Source of the DNA: Methanomassiliicoccaceae archaeon
Lineage (GTDB): Archaea; Thermoplasmatota; Thermoplasmata; Methanomassiliicoccales; Methanomethylophilaceae
DNA: 35,862 nucleotides
Reading direction: 5' to 3'
Assembly: GCA_009784745.1 (NCBI GenBank)
Contig: WQXR01000001.1
Coordinates: 1-35,862 of the forward strand
The position numbers and the translations under genes are program-made. The stretch's first letter is position 1. Each line of letters starts with the position of its first letter. This document shows positions 7,353 through 15,853 of the stretch, one piece after another. Below the pieces are notes generated by a model, which was given only the letters and a program-made list of their open reading frames with translations, was not told the DNA's origin and did not search any database.

Positions 7353-10118
7353 TCACTTCTGTGACCGCAGATATCTCATCCTGCGGTTCGGGCTCACAGC
7401 CTTCCTGTTCAGACGGAGTGATGTGTAATCATATTCTGCGTGATATATCGCCGCGACGCTCTTTGCCATGCGTTCACGCTTCGCTTTCTCATCGATCTCG
7501 CCCGTAAGATTCGCTTTTGCGTGTTTGCCCCATATCACAAGCAGCGACGGTAATACCAATACAGAACCCATGTAACCGAATGCTATCGCTAACGCCGTGA
7601 TTATACCGAACTGGTACATTGGTAATATCTTTGAAAAGCCCATGACGCTGAAACCGGCCACCGTTGTCAATGCGGCAGCGAAAACTCCCTTTCCCGTTTC
7701 GCGTGTAGCCTTTATTATGGCCTCTTTTTCATTGAGACCGTTCTTCACAAGTTCCGTCACAAAACGATGCGATATGTGAATTCCGTACGTAACGCCCATG
7801 CCTACGGCAAGCGACGCTATCGTTAACGTCATAACGTTAAGAGGCATGTTCATCAGCGCCATCGTACCCCAGACCATTATCACTGAGATCAACGTCGGAA
7901 TCGTTGCCATTATTCCGAGAAGCGGACTTCTGTCAACATAATACATAAATATCGTCAGTACAAGAACGACGAACAATATCGTAACGAACAGCGATGTCAT
8001 CTGACTGCTGTTCATCGCCTTCGCGTTGGACGCCATTATTATGAATTGACCCGTTGTCACATACTCCGAACCGTTCTCGCCTATCGGTGCGCATGCATCA
8101 TTGATACGATCTTTCATTTCCACAATGGCATCGTTATCGCCTTCGAGTTCCGTTGTCATGTGAAGAACTATCCTTGTCACGGGATCTCCTTCGTTGAACC
8201 CTACGTATGACGATACTGCTGCCTTGAGTGCGGGTGCCGACATCACTGCCTTCAGTATGTCCAGATATCCTTGTGTCACCACCGGTATGATCGGCTTTAG
8301 GGTGCCGTCCGCTTTGAACACCTGGTCGTATACCTCGCTGAACGACATAAGGCCAATGAACGGAATATCAATATCCGGCACCGCCGCTCCGTATCTTGTG
8401 TTGAATTCAGCCATCGCCGTTCCGATGTGGTCCGCGACCACGTCACCAGGCGGTCCGACGCCTTTGTACGCCAATCCCCTGATCTTATTGGCCTCGGTGG
8501 CGGCGCTCATATTCGCCAAAGAATCCTGAATTGCTTTTATTACGTCTATATTCCATCCGTCATCGTATACCAGCACGCTTGTTGTGCTTGTCGTGACGGA
8601 ATGATTATCGTCCATGTACGTCAGTATATCATGCGCTTCCGTCCCTTCCGGAATGAAATCGTACATGTTGAAATTGTAAGCGAGGTTCGTTGCGCTGACA
8701 CCGAACAATGCAATAATAACTGCAACAACGCCAAGAACGGCCCACGGACTTCTGGCGGCCATCTTGCCGCCCGCACCCGCTATCACGCTGATGACGTCCT
8801 CTTTTTCCGTTCTCTTGTAGCGTTTCGCTTCATCGCTCCCTTCTTTACGGTCACGGAGTATCTGTACCGCCGGAATAAGGAGGAGCATCACACCGAACGC
8901 ACATACTATTCCGATGGCGCACATGACACCGAAGTCGGCCAATGCGGACATTGATGATGTTAAGTATGACAGGAACGCAATTGCTGTTGTCACTGTCGCT
9001 AATATCAACGCCTGACCGACGGAACCCATCATCTTTTCGGTTGCTTCCGATGACGAATTACCGTTCTTCCTTTCCTCTCTGTATCTGAACACCAGATGCA
9101 GACTGTAATCTATCCCCAATGTAAGTACCAATATCGGTACCGCTATCGCTATAGTTGTTATCTCTATACCAACGAGAGTAGCAAGACCGAATGTCCAAAT
9201 AACTGCAACGAACAGTCCCGCGAGGCCGATGAGTGTGTCAACGGCGTCGCGATATATCAACAGCAAAAGCAGTATCATCACGACAACGGTTATCGGCAAC
9301 AACATGGCGATATCGTTCTGCGCCATTTCCCCGATGCCGCTCATCATCGTCATCATTCCGGCCACCCGTATCTTGGTGCCGTCCGGATGCGAAGCGTTGA
9401 AATCGTTAGCAACGTCTATAACATCATATTCGAACCCCTTCTGACCGCGGTCTATCTTTTCCAGACTTGAGTCCATTACCATAACGGAAACGATGCATCC
9501 TTTCGCCGATACCGCTGCATCATCAAAGTCGTTGGTCAGCAGTGATCTCAGCATCGCCGCTTCCGGATCTGCAAGGAATGCAGAGGCAACACCCTTGATC
9601 GCAGCGTCATTCGACAGTCCGATCGTGAATATCAATCTCTCATAGTACACCACCAGATCCGCTGACGGATCAGGGAGAGGGGGGAGCAGACCTCCGCTCG
9701 CTGCTATGATCATTTCTGCGAGCGGTTTTGATATCACGGAAACGGGACTGAGAACGTTGAATCCAGGTATGTTTCCGTCATAACGTTCTTTGTTATCCGG
9801 ATCATTGGCATCGGTGTATTCCATCCCGGCCAATCCTTTTTCATAGTTGAGGACGTCAATGAACGCCTCTTTTGTGAAGATATCTCCTCCGGAGTCCACC
9901 ATGCTCATCACCGATGCGGTGGAAGTGAACGCCTCCGTGACAACGGATGACGCTCTGGTCATCTCGTTATCGGGCATGAATCTTGACTGGTCCATGTCAA
10001 AGGACGGAGGGCTCGCCGCTATGATGCCCAACGATGCTGCCGTTATGATAAGCAGTACCGCAAGAGGAACGACAGGCTTTTTGACCATGCTCGCTCCCAG
10101 TCTCTTCATGAACTCCAT
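7353..10118 (-). CDS. RND/MMPL-family exporter with SSD-like membrane domains
   Basis: A 921-residue membrane protein of the RND superfamily (COG1033 type, predicted exporters). It has two repeated halves. TM1 (about 17-36) is followed by an extracytoplasmic loop (about 38-268) and a five-helix bundle (about 270-420) with the characteristic GIDYSLHLVFRYREER segment. A second half begins with a helix near 462-485, has another large loop, and ends in a matching bundle containing VGMGVTYGIHISHRF. Relatives move lipids or hydrophobic compounds using the ion gradient; the substrate here is unknown. The C-terminal tail of about 50 residues is basic and cytoplasmic. The ATG at 10118 follows GGGGATGA, a plausible ribosome site. 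The gene diverges from the XPD-like helicase gene. Confidence 0.92.
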   Translation of the reverse strand: MEFMKRLGASMVKKPVVPLAVLLIITAASLGIIAASPPSFDMDQSRFMPDNEMTRASSVVTEAFTSTASVMSMVDSGGDIFTKEAFIDVLNYEKGLAGMEYTDANDPDNKERYDGNIPGFNVLSPVSVISKPLAEMIIAASGGLLPPLPDPSADLVVYYERLIFTIGLSNDAAIKGVASAFLADPEAAMLRSLLTNDFDDAAVSAKGCIVSVMVMDSSLEKIDRGQKGFEYDVIDVANDFNASHPDGTKIRVAGMMTMMSGIGEMAQNDIAMLLPITVVVMILLLLLIYRDAVDTLIGLAGLFVAVIWTFGLATLVGIEITTIAIAVPILVLTLGIDYSLHLVFRYREERKNGNSSSEATEKMMGSVGQALILATVTTAIAFLSYLTSSMSALADFGVMCAIGIVCAFGVMLLLIPAVQILRDRKEGSDEAKRYKRTEKEDVISVIAGAGGKMAARSPWAVLGVVAVIIALFGVSATNLAYNFNMYDFIPEGTEAHDILTYMDDNHSVTTSTTSVLVYDDGWNIDVIKAIQDSLANMSAATEANKIRGLAYKGVGPPGDVVADHIGTAMAEFNTRYGAAVPDIDIPFIGLMSFSEVYDQVFKADGTLKPIIPVVTQGYLDILKAVMSAPALKAAVSSYVGFNEGDPVTRIVLHMTTELEGDNDAIVEMKDRINDACAPIGENGSEYVTTGQFIIMASNAKAMNSSQMTSLFVTILFVVLVLTIFMYYVDRSPLLGIMATIPTLISVIMVWGTMALMNMPLNVMTLTIASLAVGMGVTYGIHISHRFVTELVKNGLNEKEAIIKATRETGKGVFAAALTTVAGFSVMGFSKILPMYQFGIITALAIAFGYMGSVLVLPSLLVIWGKHAKANLTGEIDEKAKRERMAKSVAAIYHAEYDYTSLRLNRKAVSPNRRMRYLRSQK

Positions 10119-10155
10119 TCTTTCATCCCCGTAAGGTAAACAGTGATTTCCACTT

Positions 10156-10167
10156 TAGTATATACGG
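10156..10167 (-). promoter_or_regulatory. TATA box of the MMPL-family gene
   Basis: CCGTATATACTA on the minus strand lies about 44 bases before the ATG at 10118, predicting a leader of about 18 bases. The 35-bp shared element at 10203-10237 starts about 36 bases further upstream and could also influence this promoter. Confidence 0.6.
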
Positions 10168-10202
10168 TTACCGTTCGGTGGTCAGGAAATGACCGGACAA
10201 CC

Positions 10203-10253
10203 TCCACCGGAAACGGAGGTACTTTCGGTCATCCCTCCACACCGTTATTATAC
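10203..10253 (+). promoter_or_regulatory. Promoter of the XPD-like helicase gene with shared 35-bp element
   Basis: The plus strand carries the second copy of the 35-bp element (10203-10237), differing from the rpa copy at one position (T instead of C near its 3' end). It is followed, after six bases, by GTTATTATAC (10244-10253), a TATA box. The GTG start of the helicase gene lies about 26 bases beyond the centre of this box, so the transcript is probably leaderless. Orientation and spacing to the TATA region match the rpa promoter. Confidence 0.7.
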
Positions 10254-10274
10254 TGAGAACAACGGTAACATGAC

Positions 10275-12149
10275 GTGAACCTGTTCCCGTACACGCCAAG
10301 AAGTTCGCAGAATGAATTCACGGAATTCGTTAACAGCTGCGTTAACAAAGGGATACCATGCATCATCGAATCCGGGACCGGAACGGGAAAGACGATCTGT
10401 TCGCTGGCCGGAGCATTGCCGTATGTGCTGGAAAAAGGAAAAAAACTGGTATACCTGACAAGAACGGCGTCACAGCAGAAACAAGCAATTCTTGAATTGA
10501 GAAAGATCTCCGAGATAAGGAAGATATTTGCCATGGGGATCCAAGGACGAAGCGCATCAACGTGTCCGATGATAAGAACGGACCCGGAACTGATGTCCGG
10601 TTCTCCTGAGGAACTATCCAAATTCTGTTCGGAATTCAAAAAACGGACGGGTACGGACAGAGGATGCAGATTCTACGACAACATATTGAGAACGGATGTG
10701 AACGAGCACACGGAATTCTGCAGATCGGCCATGCCGACCGCGGATGAATTCACGGATCGTATGACGTCTTTGGAATTGTGTCCGTATGAGATGATGAAAC
10801 GTCTCATACACAACGCGGACGTTGTCATTGCGCCGTATCATTTCCTGTTCGTTCCGGGAACAAGAGAACGTTTTCTGGGATGGATGAACGTTCCGTTAAG
10901 GAATATAGTTATGATCGTGGACGAAGCGCACAATTTACCCGATCACCTGAGAGAGGTGATGACCTCCCGATATACGATGCGCGCTCTGGACCTCGCTGAA
11001 AAAGAGGCGATCGACAGGAACGATCCGGAAGTAAGCAACGGGATATCGGCAACGGATGTCATGAACGCGTTGAGAAAACTGATATACCAAGCGAAGGAAG
11101 AGTATCTGGTGGACGAGGACGGTCTTTTACCGCCGTACTTCATCGAGGACGGGCTGATGGAAGAACTTAATGTTACGTCGGTAAAGATAAGGACAATTTG
11201 TAAAACAATGATAGAGCATGGTGAGGTGATCGCCGAGCAGAAGAAAATGAACGGAAAACTTCCCAGATCATATCTCAGATCACTGGGTATGTTCATCCTG
11301 TTCTGGTTGGACTCTGAGGATGAGGTTTACGTGAAACTCATCATCGGCGAGGATACCTCATTAGAAGCATTCTGCATGGACCCGTATGAGGCCGCTGAAC
11401 CGTTACGGATATGTCATTCGTCAATTCACATGTCGGGAACGCTCGAACCGTTATCGGAATATCAGAACGTATTGGGATTGGAGGACGCGGAACTGAGATG
11501 TTTCCCATCTCCTTTCGATCCCTGTAACCTTATGACAATTCACGCGACCGACGTTACAACGAAGTACGAAGAAATGAAACAGGATGCATCGATGATACCG
11601 AGAATGGAGGATCATTTGATAAGAACGATCAACTCGGTGAAAAAGAACACGGCGGTGTTCTTTCCCTCATATTCGTTAATGGATGTAATGGTAAAGGACG
11701 GCATAATATCAAGAACGGAAAGAAAGGTGTTCACAGAAAGGAAAGGAATGTCGAACACGGAACACCAGAACATGCTGGATTCGTTCAGATCATCCGGTGA
11801 CGGTATTCTTTTTGCGGTTTCCGGCGGAAGGATAAGCGAAGGCATAGATTTTCCCGGGAAGGATATGGAATTGGCGATATTGGTGGGAATGCCGTTCTCA
11901 AGGCCCGGAGCGAAGCAGAACGCATTGATACGTTACTACGACATACGTTCAGGGAACGGATGGGACCATGCGGTCATCTCACCGGCAACAAGGAAGATGA
12001 GGCAATCCATCGGCCGTCTGATAAGATCGGAGAACGATATCGGCGCAGCCGTGATACTTGATAAAAGAGCGGCTGCGTATCAGTTACTTTCATCAAGACC
12101 TTCTGATAACATTCCCAATGCGGTCCGTATGTTCTTCGATAGGCATTGA
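10275..12149 (+). CDS. XPD/Rad3-like superfamily 2 DNA helicase with Fe-S cluster
   Basis: A 624-residue ATP-dependent 5'-3' DNA helicase of the XPD/DinG family. Walker A is GTGTGKT (34-40). The DEAH box is in MIVDEAHNLP. Four cysteines placed as in archaeal XPD iron-sulfur domains are C97, C118, C131 and C169, the last in LCPYE. The C-terminal helicase motifs include SGTLEPLSEY, FAVSGGRISEGIDFPG and RQSIGRLIRS. XPD acts in nucleotide excision repair in eukaryotes; in archaea a repair role is likely but less firmly established. The start is GTG with no ribosome site; a TATA box about 26 bases upstream suggests a leaderless mRNA. Its promoter shares a 35-bp element with rpa. The carS gene follows on the same strand after 45 bases. 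Confidence 0.94.
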   Translation: MNLFPYTPRSSQNEFTEFVNSCVNKGIPCIIESGTGTGKTICSLAGALPYVLEKGKKLVYLTRTASQQKQAILELRKISEIRKIFAMGIQGRSASTCPMIRTDPELMSGSPEELSKFCSEFKKRTGTDRGCRFYDNILRTDVNEHTEFCRSAMPTADEFTDRMTSLELCPYEMMKRLIHNADVVIAPYHFLFVPGTRERFLGWMNVPLRNIVMIVDEAHNLPDHLREVMTSRYTMRALDLAEKEAIDRNDPEVSNGISATDVMNALRKLIYQAKEEYLVDEDGLLPPYFIEDGLMEELNVTSVKIRTICKTMIEHGEVIAEQKKMNGKLPRSYLRSLGMFILFWLDSEDEVYVKLIIGEDTSLEAFCMDPYEAAEPLRICHSSIHMSGTLEPLSEYQNVLGLEDAELRCFPSPFDPCNLMTIHATDVTTKYEEMKQDASMIPRMEDHLIRTINSVKKNTAVFFPSYSLMDVMVKDGIISRTERKVFTERKGMSNTEHQNMLDSFRSSGDGILFAVSGGRISEGIDFPGKDMELAILVGMPFSRPGAKQNALIRYYDIRSGNGWDHAVISPATRKMRQSIGRLIRSENDIGAAVILDKRAAAYQLLSSRPSDNIPNAVRMFFDRH

Positions 12150-12194
12150 AAGATTTTTACGTTCACTCAGCATTGCTGCGTCCGAGGTCTGAGA

Positions 12195-12767
12195 ATGGAG
12201 ATAACGGAAGCGGTGATCATAATGCTTGCAGGTCTGTGGTTATTCCTGCCGGCGATGCTTCCGAATTCCGCTGCGGTAGTGTTCGGCGGCGGGAAGCCGA
12301 TGGACATGGGAAAAGAGTGGAACGGCAAACGGATATTGGGTGACGGTAAGACGTGGAGAGGATTCTTCGGCGGCGGCTTTTCAGGAATGATCCTCGGTCT
12401 GATGCTGATGGGAATATCATTTCTGTTCGGAAGTGAGGATCTGTTCGGATACATAAATTTACAAACAGGTATCGGGGTCGCGGCCTGTCTGGCATTCGGT
12501 TCGCTCCTGGGTGATCTGATGGGATCATTCATAAAGAGAAGATTAGGGATAGAGAGAGGAAAGAAGGCGCCGATACTCGATCAGTATGATTTCCTGATAG
12601 GCGCGTTCCTTCTGACGTCGCTTTTCTATCCGCAATGGATATACAGCACGTACATAGAAGGATACAACATCCTTGCGCTTGTTTTTCTATTAATAGTGAC
12701 ATTACTTCTTCACCGCGTTATGAACATAATAGGGTACAAAGCGGGATTGAAGGATGTGCCGTGGTGA
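12195..12767 (+). CDS. carS: CDP-archaeol synthase
   Basis: Integral membrane enzyme that activates unsaturated archaetidic acid with CTP to give CDP-archaeol in archaeal lipid synthesis. The 190-residue protein has about five membrane helices. It carries the family signatures GDGKTWRGFFGG (residues about 50-61) and SLLGDLMGSFIKRRLG followed by APILDQYDF, which resemble the catalytic region of bacterial CdsA. The ATG at 12195 follows GAGGT with a spacing of six. The stop overlaps the ribosome site of pyrE, so the two are likely cotranscribed. The enzyme's presence is strong evidence that the DNA is archaeal. Confidence 0.93.
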   Translation: MEITEAVIIMLAGLWLFLPAMLPNSAAVVFGGGKPMDMGKEWNGKRILGDGKTWRGFFGGGFSGMILGLMLMGISFLFGSEDLFGYINLQTGIGVAACLAFGSLLGDLMGSFIKRRLGIERGKKAPILDQYDFLIGAFLLTSLFYPQWIYSTYIEGYNILALVFLLIVTLLLHRVMNIIGYKAGLKDVPW

Positions 12768-12771
12768 TATC

Positions 12772-13305
12772 ATGAACGAAATGAAAAAAGCATTAGAGAG
12801 ATGCGGCGCCCTGCAGTACGGCGATTTCACATTGGCGTCGGGCGCAAAAAGTGATTATTACATTGATGTAAAGAAAGCAAGCACAGATCCTAAAACTTTG
12901 TACCTGATATCACAATTGATGGCTGAGAAGGTACAGACATCGGGAAAGAAGTATGACCGCATAGCCGGTATCGTTCTCGGTTCCGTACCGTTGGCCGCGG
13001 CGCTGTCGCTTGCGACGGGAATACCGTACGTAATGGTACGCAAAGAGAAAAAAGATCACGGAACATCGAAACTCATAGAAGGGAACATGAACTCAGGCGA
13101 CGAGGTACTTGTGGTCGAGGACGTGATAACATCCGCCGGTTCTTGTATCTCCGCGGTAAGAACGTTAAGAGAGAACGGAGCATCCGTGAACGATGTTCTT
13201 TCGGTAATAGACAGAGGATCCGGCGGAAGCGAGGCGCTTGCCAGCGTAAATATAAAATTATCATCGCTTCTGAAAGCGTCGGAACTTCTGAGCACTGAAA
13301 AATAA
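12772..13305 (+). CDS. pyrE: Orotate phosphoribosyltransferase
   Basis: Transfers phosphoribose from PRPP to orotate, giving OMP in pyrimidine synthesis. The 177-residue protein has the type I PRTase fold. Motifs are the N-terminal FTLASGAKSDYYIDVK, the VLGSVPLAAALS loop, YVMVRKEKKDHGTSK, and the PRPP-binding motif VLVVEDVITSAGS. An in-frame GTG-type start 18 bases earlier would lie inside carS. The ATG at 12772 follows GGTGAT at close spacing and gives the usual length. Its ribosome site overlaps the carS stop. Confidence 0.95.
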   Translation: MNEMKKALERCGALQYGDFTLASGAKSDYYIDVKKASTDPKTLYLISQLMAEKVQTSGKKYDRIAGIVLGSVPLAAALSLATGIPYVMVRKEKKDHGTSKLIEGNMNSGDEVLVVEDVITSAGSCISAVRTLRENGASVNDVLSVIDRGSGGSEALASVNIKLSSLLKASELLSTEK

Positions 13306-13323
13306 GGGACAGGAAGGAGAACA

Positions 13324-14307
13324 ATGTCTGCAAAGATAAGAGCAGGGATATACGGCTACGGGAATATCGGGAAAAGCGTAGAAAAGGCGATAATGAGAAG
13401 TAATGATATAACAGCGGAAGCAGTGTTCACCAGACGCGATCCCGGTAAAATAAGAACGTTGTCAGGAACGAAAGTGATCGGTGCTGATAAAGTATCCGAA
13501 TTCAAGGATAAGATAGATGTCATGCTCCTGTGCGGCGGATCCGCGACAGACCTTCCGGTACAGGGTCCGGAATTAGTAAAAGAGTTCAACATCGTCGATT
13601 CGTATGATACTCATGCAAAGATACCAGATTACATGAAAAAGATCGACAGCGAAGCAAGACAGAACAAAAAAGCAGCGATCATATCAGCAGGATGGGATCC
13701 CGGATTGTTCTCGATAATGAGGTCACTGTTCATGTCCGTCCTTCCGGAAGGCGAGAACAACACATTCTGGGGCCCGGGCGTGAGCCAAGGACATTCCGAT
13801 GCGTTAAGAAGGGTGGAAGGTGTATCGGACGCGATACAGTACACAGTACCGTCGGAGAAGATATTCAACGATGTGAAGAACAGATCTCAAGCAACGTTCA
13901 CAATGAAACAAAAATTGAAAAGGATATGTTACGTAGTTGCCGAGAAGAACGCCGACAAGGAAAAGATAAAAAAGACCGTAAAACAAATGCCCAATTACTT
14001 CGCCGATTACGAAACGGATGTGATATTCATCTCATCGGAGGAAATGAAAAAGGAGCACAGTATGATGAATCACGCCGGCAATATGTTCAGGAACGGTTCT
14101 ACGGACAAGAACGAAGAACATCAGATGGAATTTAGGATAAAAATTGACAGCAACCCCGGATTCACGGCATCGATAATGGTCGCGTATGCGAGGGCAGCGT
14201 TCAGATTGTTCAACGAGAAGAATTACGGCGCAAAGACGGTATTGGATGTTCCCGTATCATATCTTTCAGCAATGGAAAGGGAACAGCAGATAAAGGAGTT
14301 GCTGTAA
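13324..14307 (+). CDS. ddh: meso-Diaminopimelate D-dehydrogenase
   Basis: NADPH-dependent enzyme that makes meso-diaminopimelate directly from tetrahydrodipicolinate and ammonia, a one-step branch of lysine synthesis. The 327-residue length matches the family. The N-terminus has the Rossmann motif GIYGYGNIGKS. The segment AGWDPGLFSIMR, then FWGPGVSQGHSDALRR and VSDAIQYTVPSE, match closely what I know of the Corynebacterium enzyme, as does the C-terminal NPGFTASIMVAYARAAFRL. The ATG is preceded by GGAAGGAG. Ddh is best known from bacteria and only some archaea, so ancient transfer is plausible. It lies in the run XPD-carS-pyrE-ddh-UDG with short gaps, and its codon use looks like that of its neighbours. 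Confidence 0.92.
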   Translation: MSAKIRAGIYGYGNIGKSVEKAIMRSNDITAEAVFTRRDPGKIRTLSGTKVIGADKVSEFKDKIDVMLLCGGSATDLPVQGPELVKEFNIVDSYDTHAKIPDYMKKIDSEARQNKKAAIISAGWDPGLFSIMRSLFMSVLPEGENNTFWGPGVSQGHSDALRRVEGVSDAIQYTVPSEKIFNDVKNRSQATFTMKQKLKRICYVVAEKNADKEKIKKTVKQMPNYFADYETDVIFISSEEMKKEHSMMNHAGNMFRNGSTDKNEEHQMEFRIKIDSNPGFTASIMVAYARAAFRLFNEKNYGAKTVLDVPVSYLSAMEREQQIKELL

Positions 14308-14311
14308 AAAA

Positions 14312-15709
14312 ATGATACCGGAGAACAAATGTTCCAGATGTCCGCTTTCCGAGTTCAGGACGAAGATAGTGATGCCTGACGGGAACGAAAATTCCAACAT
14401 TGTTCTGGTAGGCGAGGCACCAGGAGAAACGGAAGATCTTACCGGAAGACCGTTCGTCGGAAGATCGGGAAAATTGCTGGAAAAGATAATGAAAGAAGAA
14501 GGCATCGAAAGATCGGACGTTCTTATCACGAATACAGTAAAATGTCGTCCTCCGGGCAATCGTGATCCTACGAAAGAAGAGATGGACGCATGCAGGCCGT
14601 TCCTTGAGCATGAGTTATCAGGCAAAAGGGTGGTGGTCGGTCTCGGAAGATCAGCGTGCCGCATTTTGATCGGATACGAAGGAAAGATGTCCGACATCGT
14701 CAACAAGGAAACAACGATAACGATCAGCGGAAAAGAGATAACTTTTCTGCCGTCGTATCACCCGGCAGCATGCATTTACAACAGCGCATCAAAAGAGGAA
14801 TTGAAAAGGACGATGAGGATCCTCAGAGAAAGGTACATGGGCGGTGCAGAGCACCGCCCGAAACAGCGGAAGATATGCGATGATCCGATCGCAAAAGATG
14901 TTACGGACGCGAAGAACGTTTTTACGGCGGACGCTGCAGCAATAGACTGGAATGACGTCTCCGGCATGATGATAGACATGGACGGAACGGTGTACAAAGG
15001 TGACAACGTCATACACGGAGCACCGGAATTCATTGAAAGAGTGAAGAAAAGGAAAATTCCCTTTGTTTTTCTGACGAACAATTCTTCTTCGGACAGAGAA
15101 CATTATCTCAGTAAATTAACGAAGATGGGTTTCAATGTGAGCATCGATAATATATTAACGTCAACAACAGCAACGATATCGTACCTTTTGAAACATCATC
15201 CCGGAAGAACAGTGTATCCGATCGGAACACAAAGATTCGTTAACGAGATAAGAGCAAAAGGTGTAAGGATAGTTGAGAAGGATCCGGACATCGTCCTTCT
15301 GGCGTTCGACACTTCGATAACTTATGAAAAAATTAACAACGCATATCATTTCATAAAGAACGGTTCAATGTTCGTAGCAACACATCCTGATGATCTCTGT
15401 CCAACGGAACACGGATATGATGTTGATATCGGAGCATTCATAAGATTCCTTGAATCAATGACCGGAGTGAGAACAACGGTCATAGGAAAACCGAACACGC
15501 TGATGACGGAAATGGCATCTGAGATAATGAACGTACCGATGAAAAAGATGGTGATGATCGGTGATCGTCTTTACACGGACATGAGAATGGCGTCGGATGC
15601 CGGTATCAGGTCAGTAATGGTGCTGACCGGCGAAGCAAGAAGGGAAGATATCAGCGGCGATATACATCCGACGATGGTCGTGAACTCTGTGAACGACCTT
15701 ATCCTTTGA
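14312..15709 (+). CDS. Fusion of family 4 uracil-DNA glycosylase and NagD-like HAD phosphatase
   Basis: One uninterrupted 465-residue frame joins two enzymes. Residues 1-178 are a family 4 UDG: motif GEAPGETEDLTGRPFVG (34-50), NTVKCRPPGN (74-83), PSYHPAA (147-153, active-site histidine 150), and iron-sulfur cysteines C7, C10, C78 and C94. After a linker of about 40 residues, residues 218-465 are a NagD/p-nitrophenylphosphatase-type HAD phosphatase: DMDGTVYKG (nucleophile D222, D224), FLTNNSS, the IGKPN segment and IGDRLYTDMRMA. Both active sites look intact. The UDG would remove uracil from DNA; the phosphatase substrate is unknown (sugar or nucleotide phosphates in relatives). The start follows the ddh stop by only four bases. 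An internal start for the phosphatase alone is not obvious. Confidence 0.93.
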   Translation: MIPENKCSRCPLSEFRTKIVMPDGNENSNIVLVGEAPGETEDLTGRPFVGRSGKLLEKIMKEEGIERSDVLITNTVKCRPPGNRDPTKEEMDACRPFLEHELSGKRVVVGLGRSACRILIGYEGKMSDIVNKETTITISGKEITFLPSYHPAACIYNSASKEELKRTMRILRERYMGGAEHRPKQRKICDDPIAKDVTDAKNVFTADAAAIDWNDVSGMMIDMDGTVYKGDNVIHGAPEFIERVKKRKIPFVFLTNNSSSDREHYLSKLTKMGFNVSIDNILTSTTATISYLLKHHPGRTVYPIGTQRFVNEIRAKGVRIVEKDPDIVLLAFDTSITYEKINNAYHFIKNGSMFVATHPDDLCPTEHGYDVDIGAFIRFLESMTGVRTTVIGKPNTLMTEMASEIMNVPMKKMVMIGDRLYTDMRMASDAGIRSVMVLTGEARREDISGDIHPTMVVNSVNDLIL

Positions 15710-15717
15710 TGCATCCG

Positions 15718-15742
15718 AGGTCTCGCGCGCGCTCGCGCGTGC
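15718..15742 (+). terminator. CG-rich palindromic tract after the UDG-HAD gene, possible terminator
   Basis: An alternating CG tract (CGCGCGCGCTCGCGCG) occurs nine bases after the stop. It can fold on itself and stands out in a region of moderate GC content. No T-run follows it, so termination is only a guess. Confidence 0.3.
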
Positions 15743-15760
15743 TAAAGGCTGGGTCTGACA

Positions 15761-15805
15761 ACTTATATATATAGTAAACGGCGTTGTACGTACGCCTTAC
15801 AAGGC
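15761..15805 (+). promoter_or_regulatory. smc operon promoter with inverted repeats at the start site
   Basis: CTTATATATATAG (15762-15774) is a strong TATA box, placing transcription start near 15795. Two inverted repeats overlap that position: 15780-15796 (GGCGT and ACGCC around seven bases) and 15794-15805 (GCCTTACAAGGC). They could be an operator for the smc-scpA-scpB operon. The leader to the smc start would be about 58 bases. Confidence 0.55.
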
Positions 15806-15853
15806 AGGGATGCATACGGGATCGGATCAAAGGATCTGCTCTCACGGGAAGGG

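Noticed and set aside
1657..10237. The 35-bp inverted pair as the ends of an invertible or mobile segment of 8.5 kb
   Set aside because: No recombinase or transposase lies between, the enclosed genes are housekeeping genes, and both copies sit at equivalent positions in promoters, which fits regulation better.
10119..10274. Replication origin at the point where gene direction switches
   Set aside because: No Orc1/Cdc6 gene nearby and no series of origin-recognition boxes; the strand switch is ordinary for divergent genes.
12754..12771. Longer PyrE beginning inside carS
   Set aside because: The ATG at 12772 has a ribosome site and gives the normal N-terminus.
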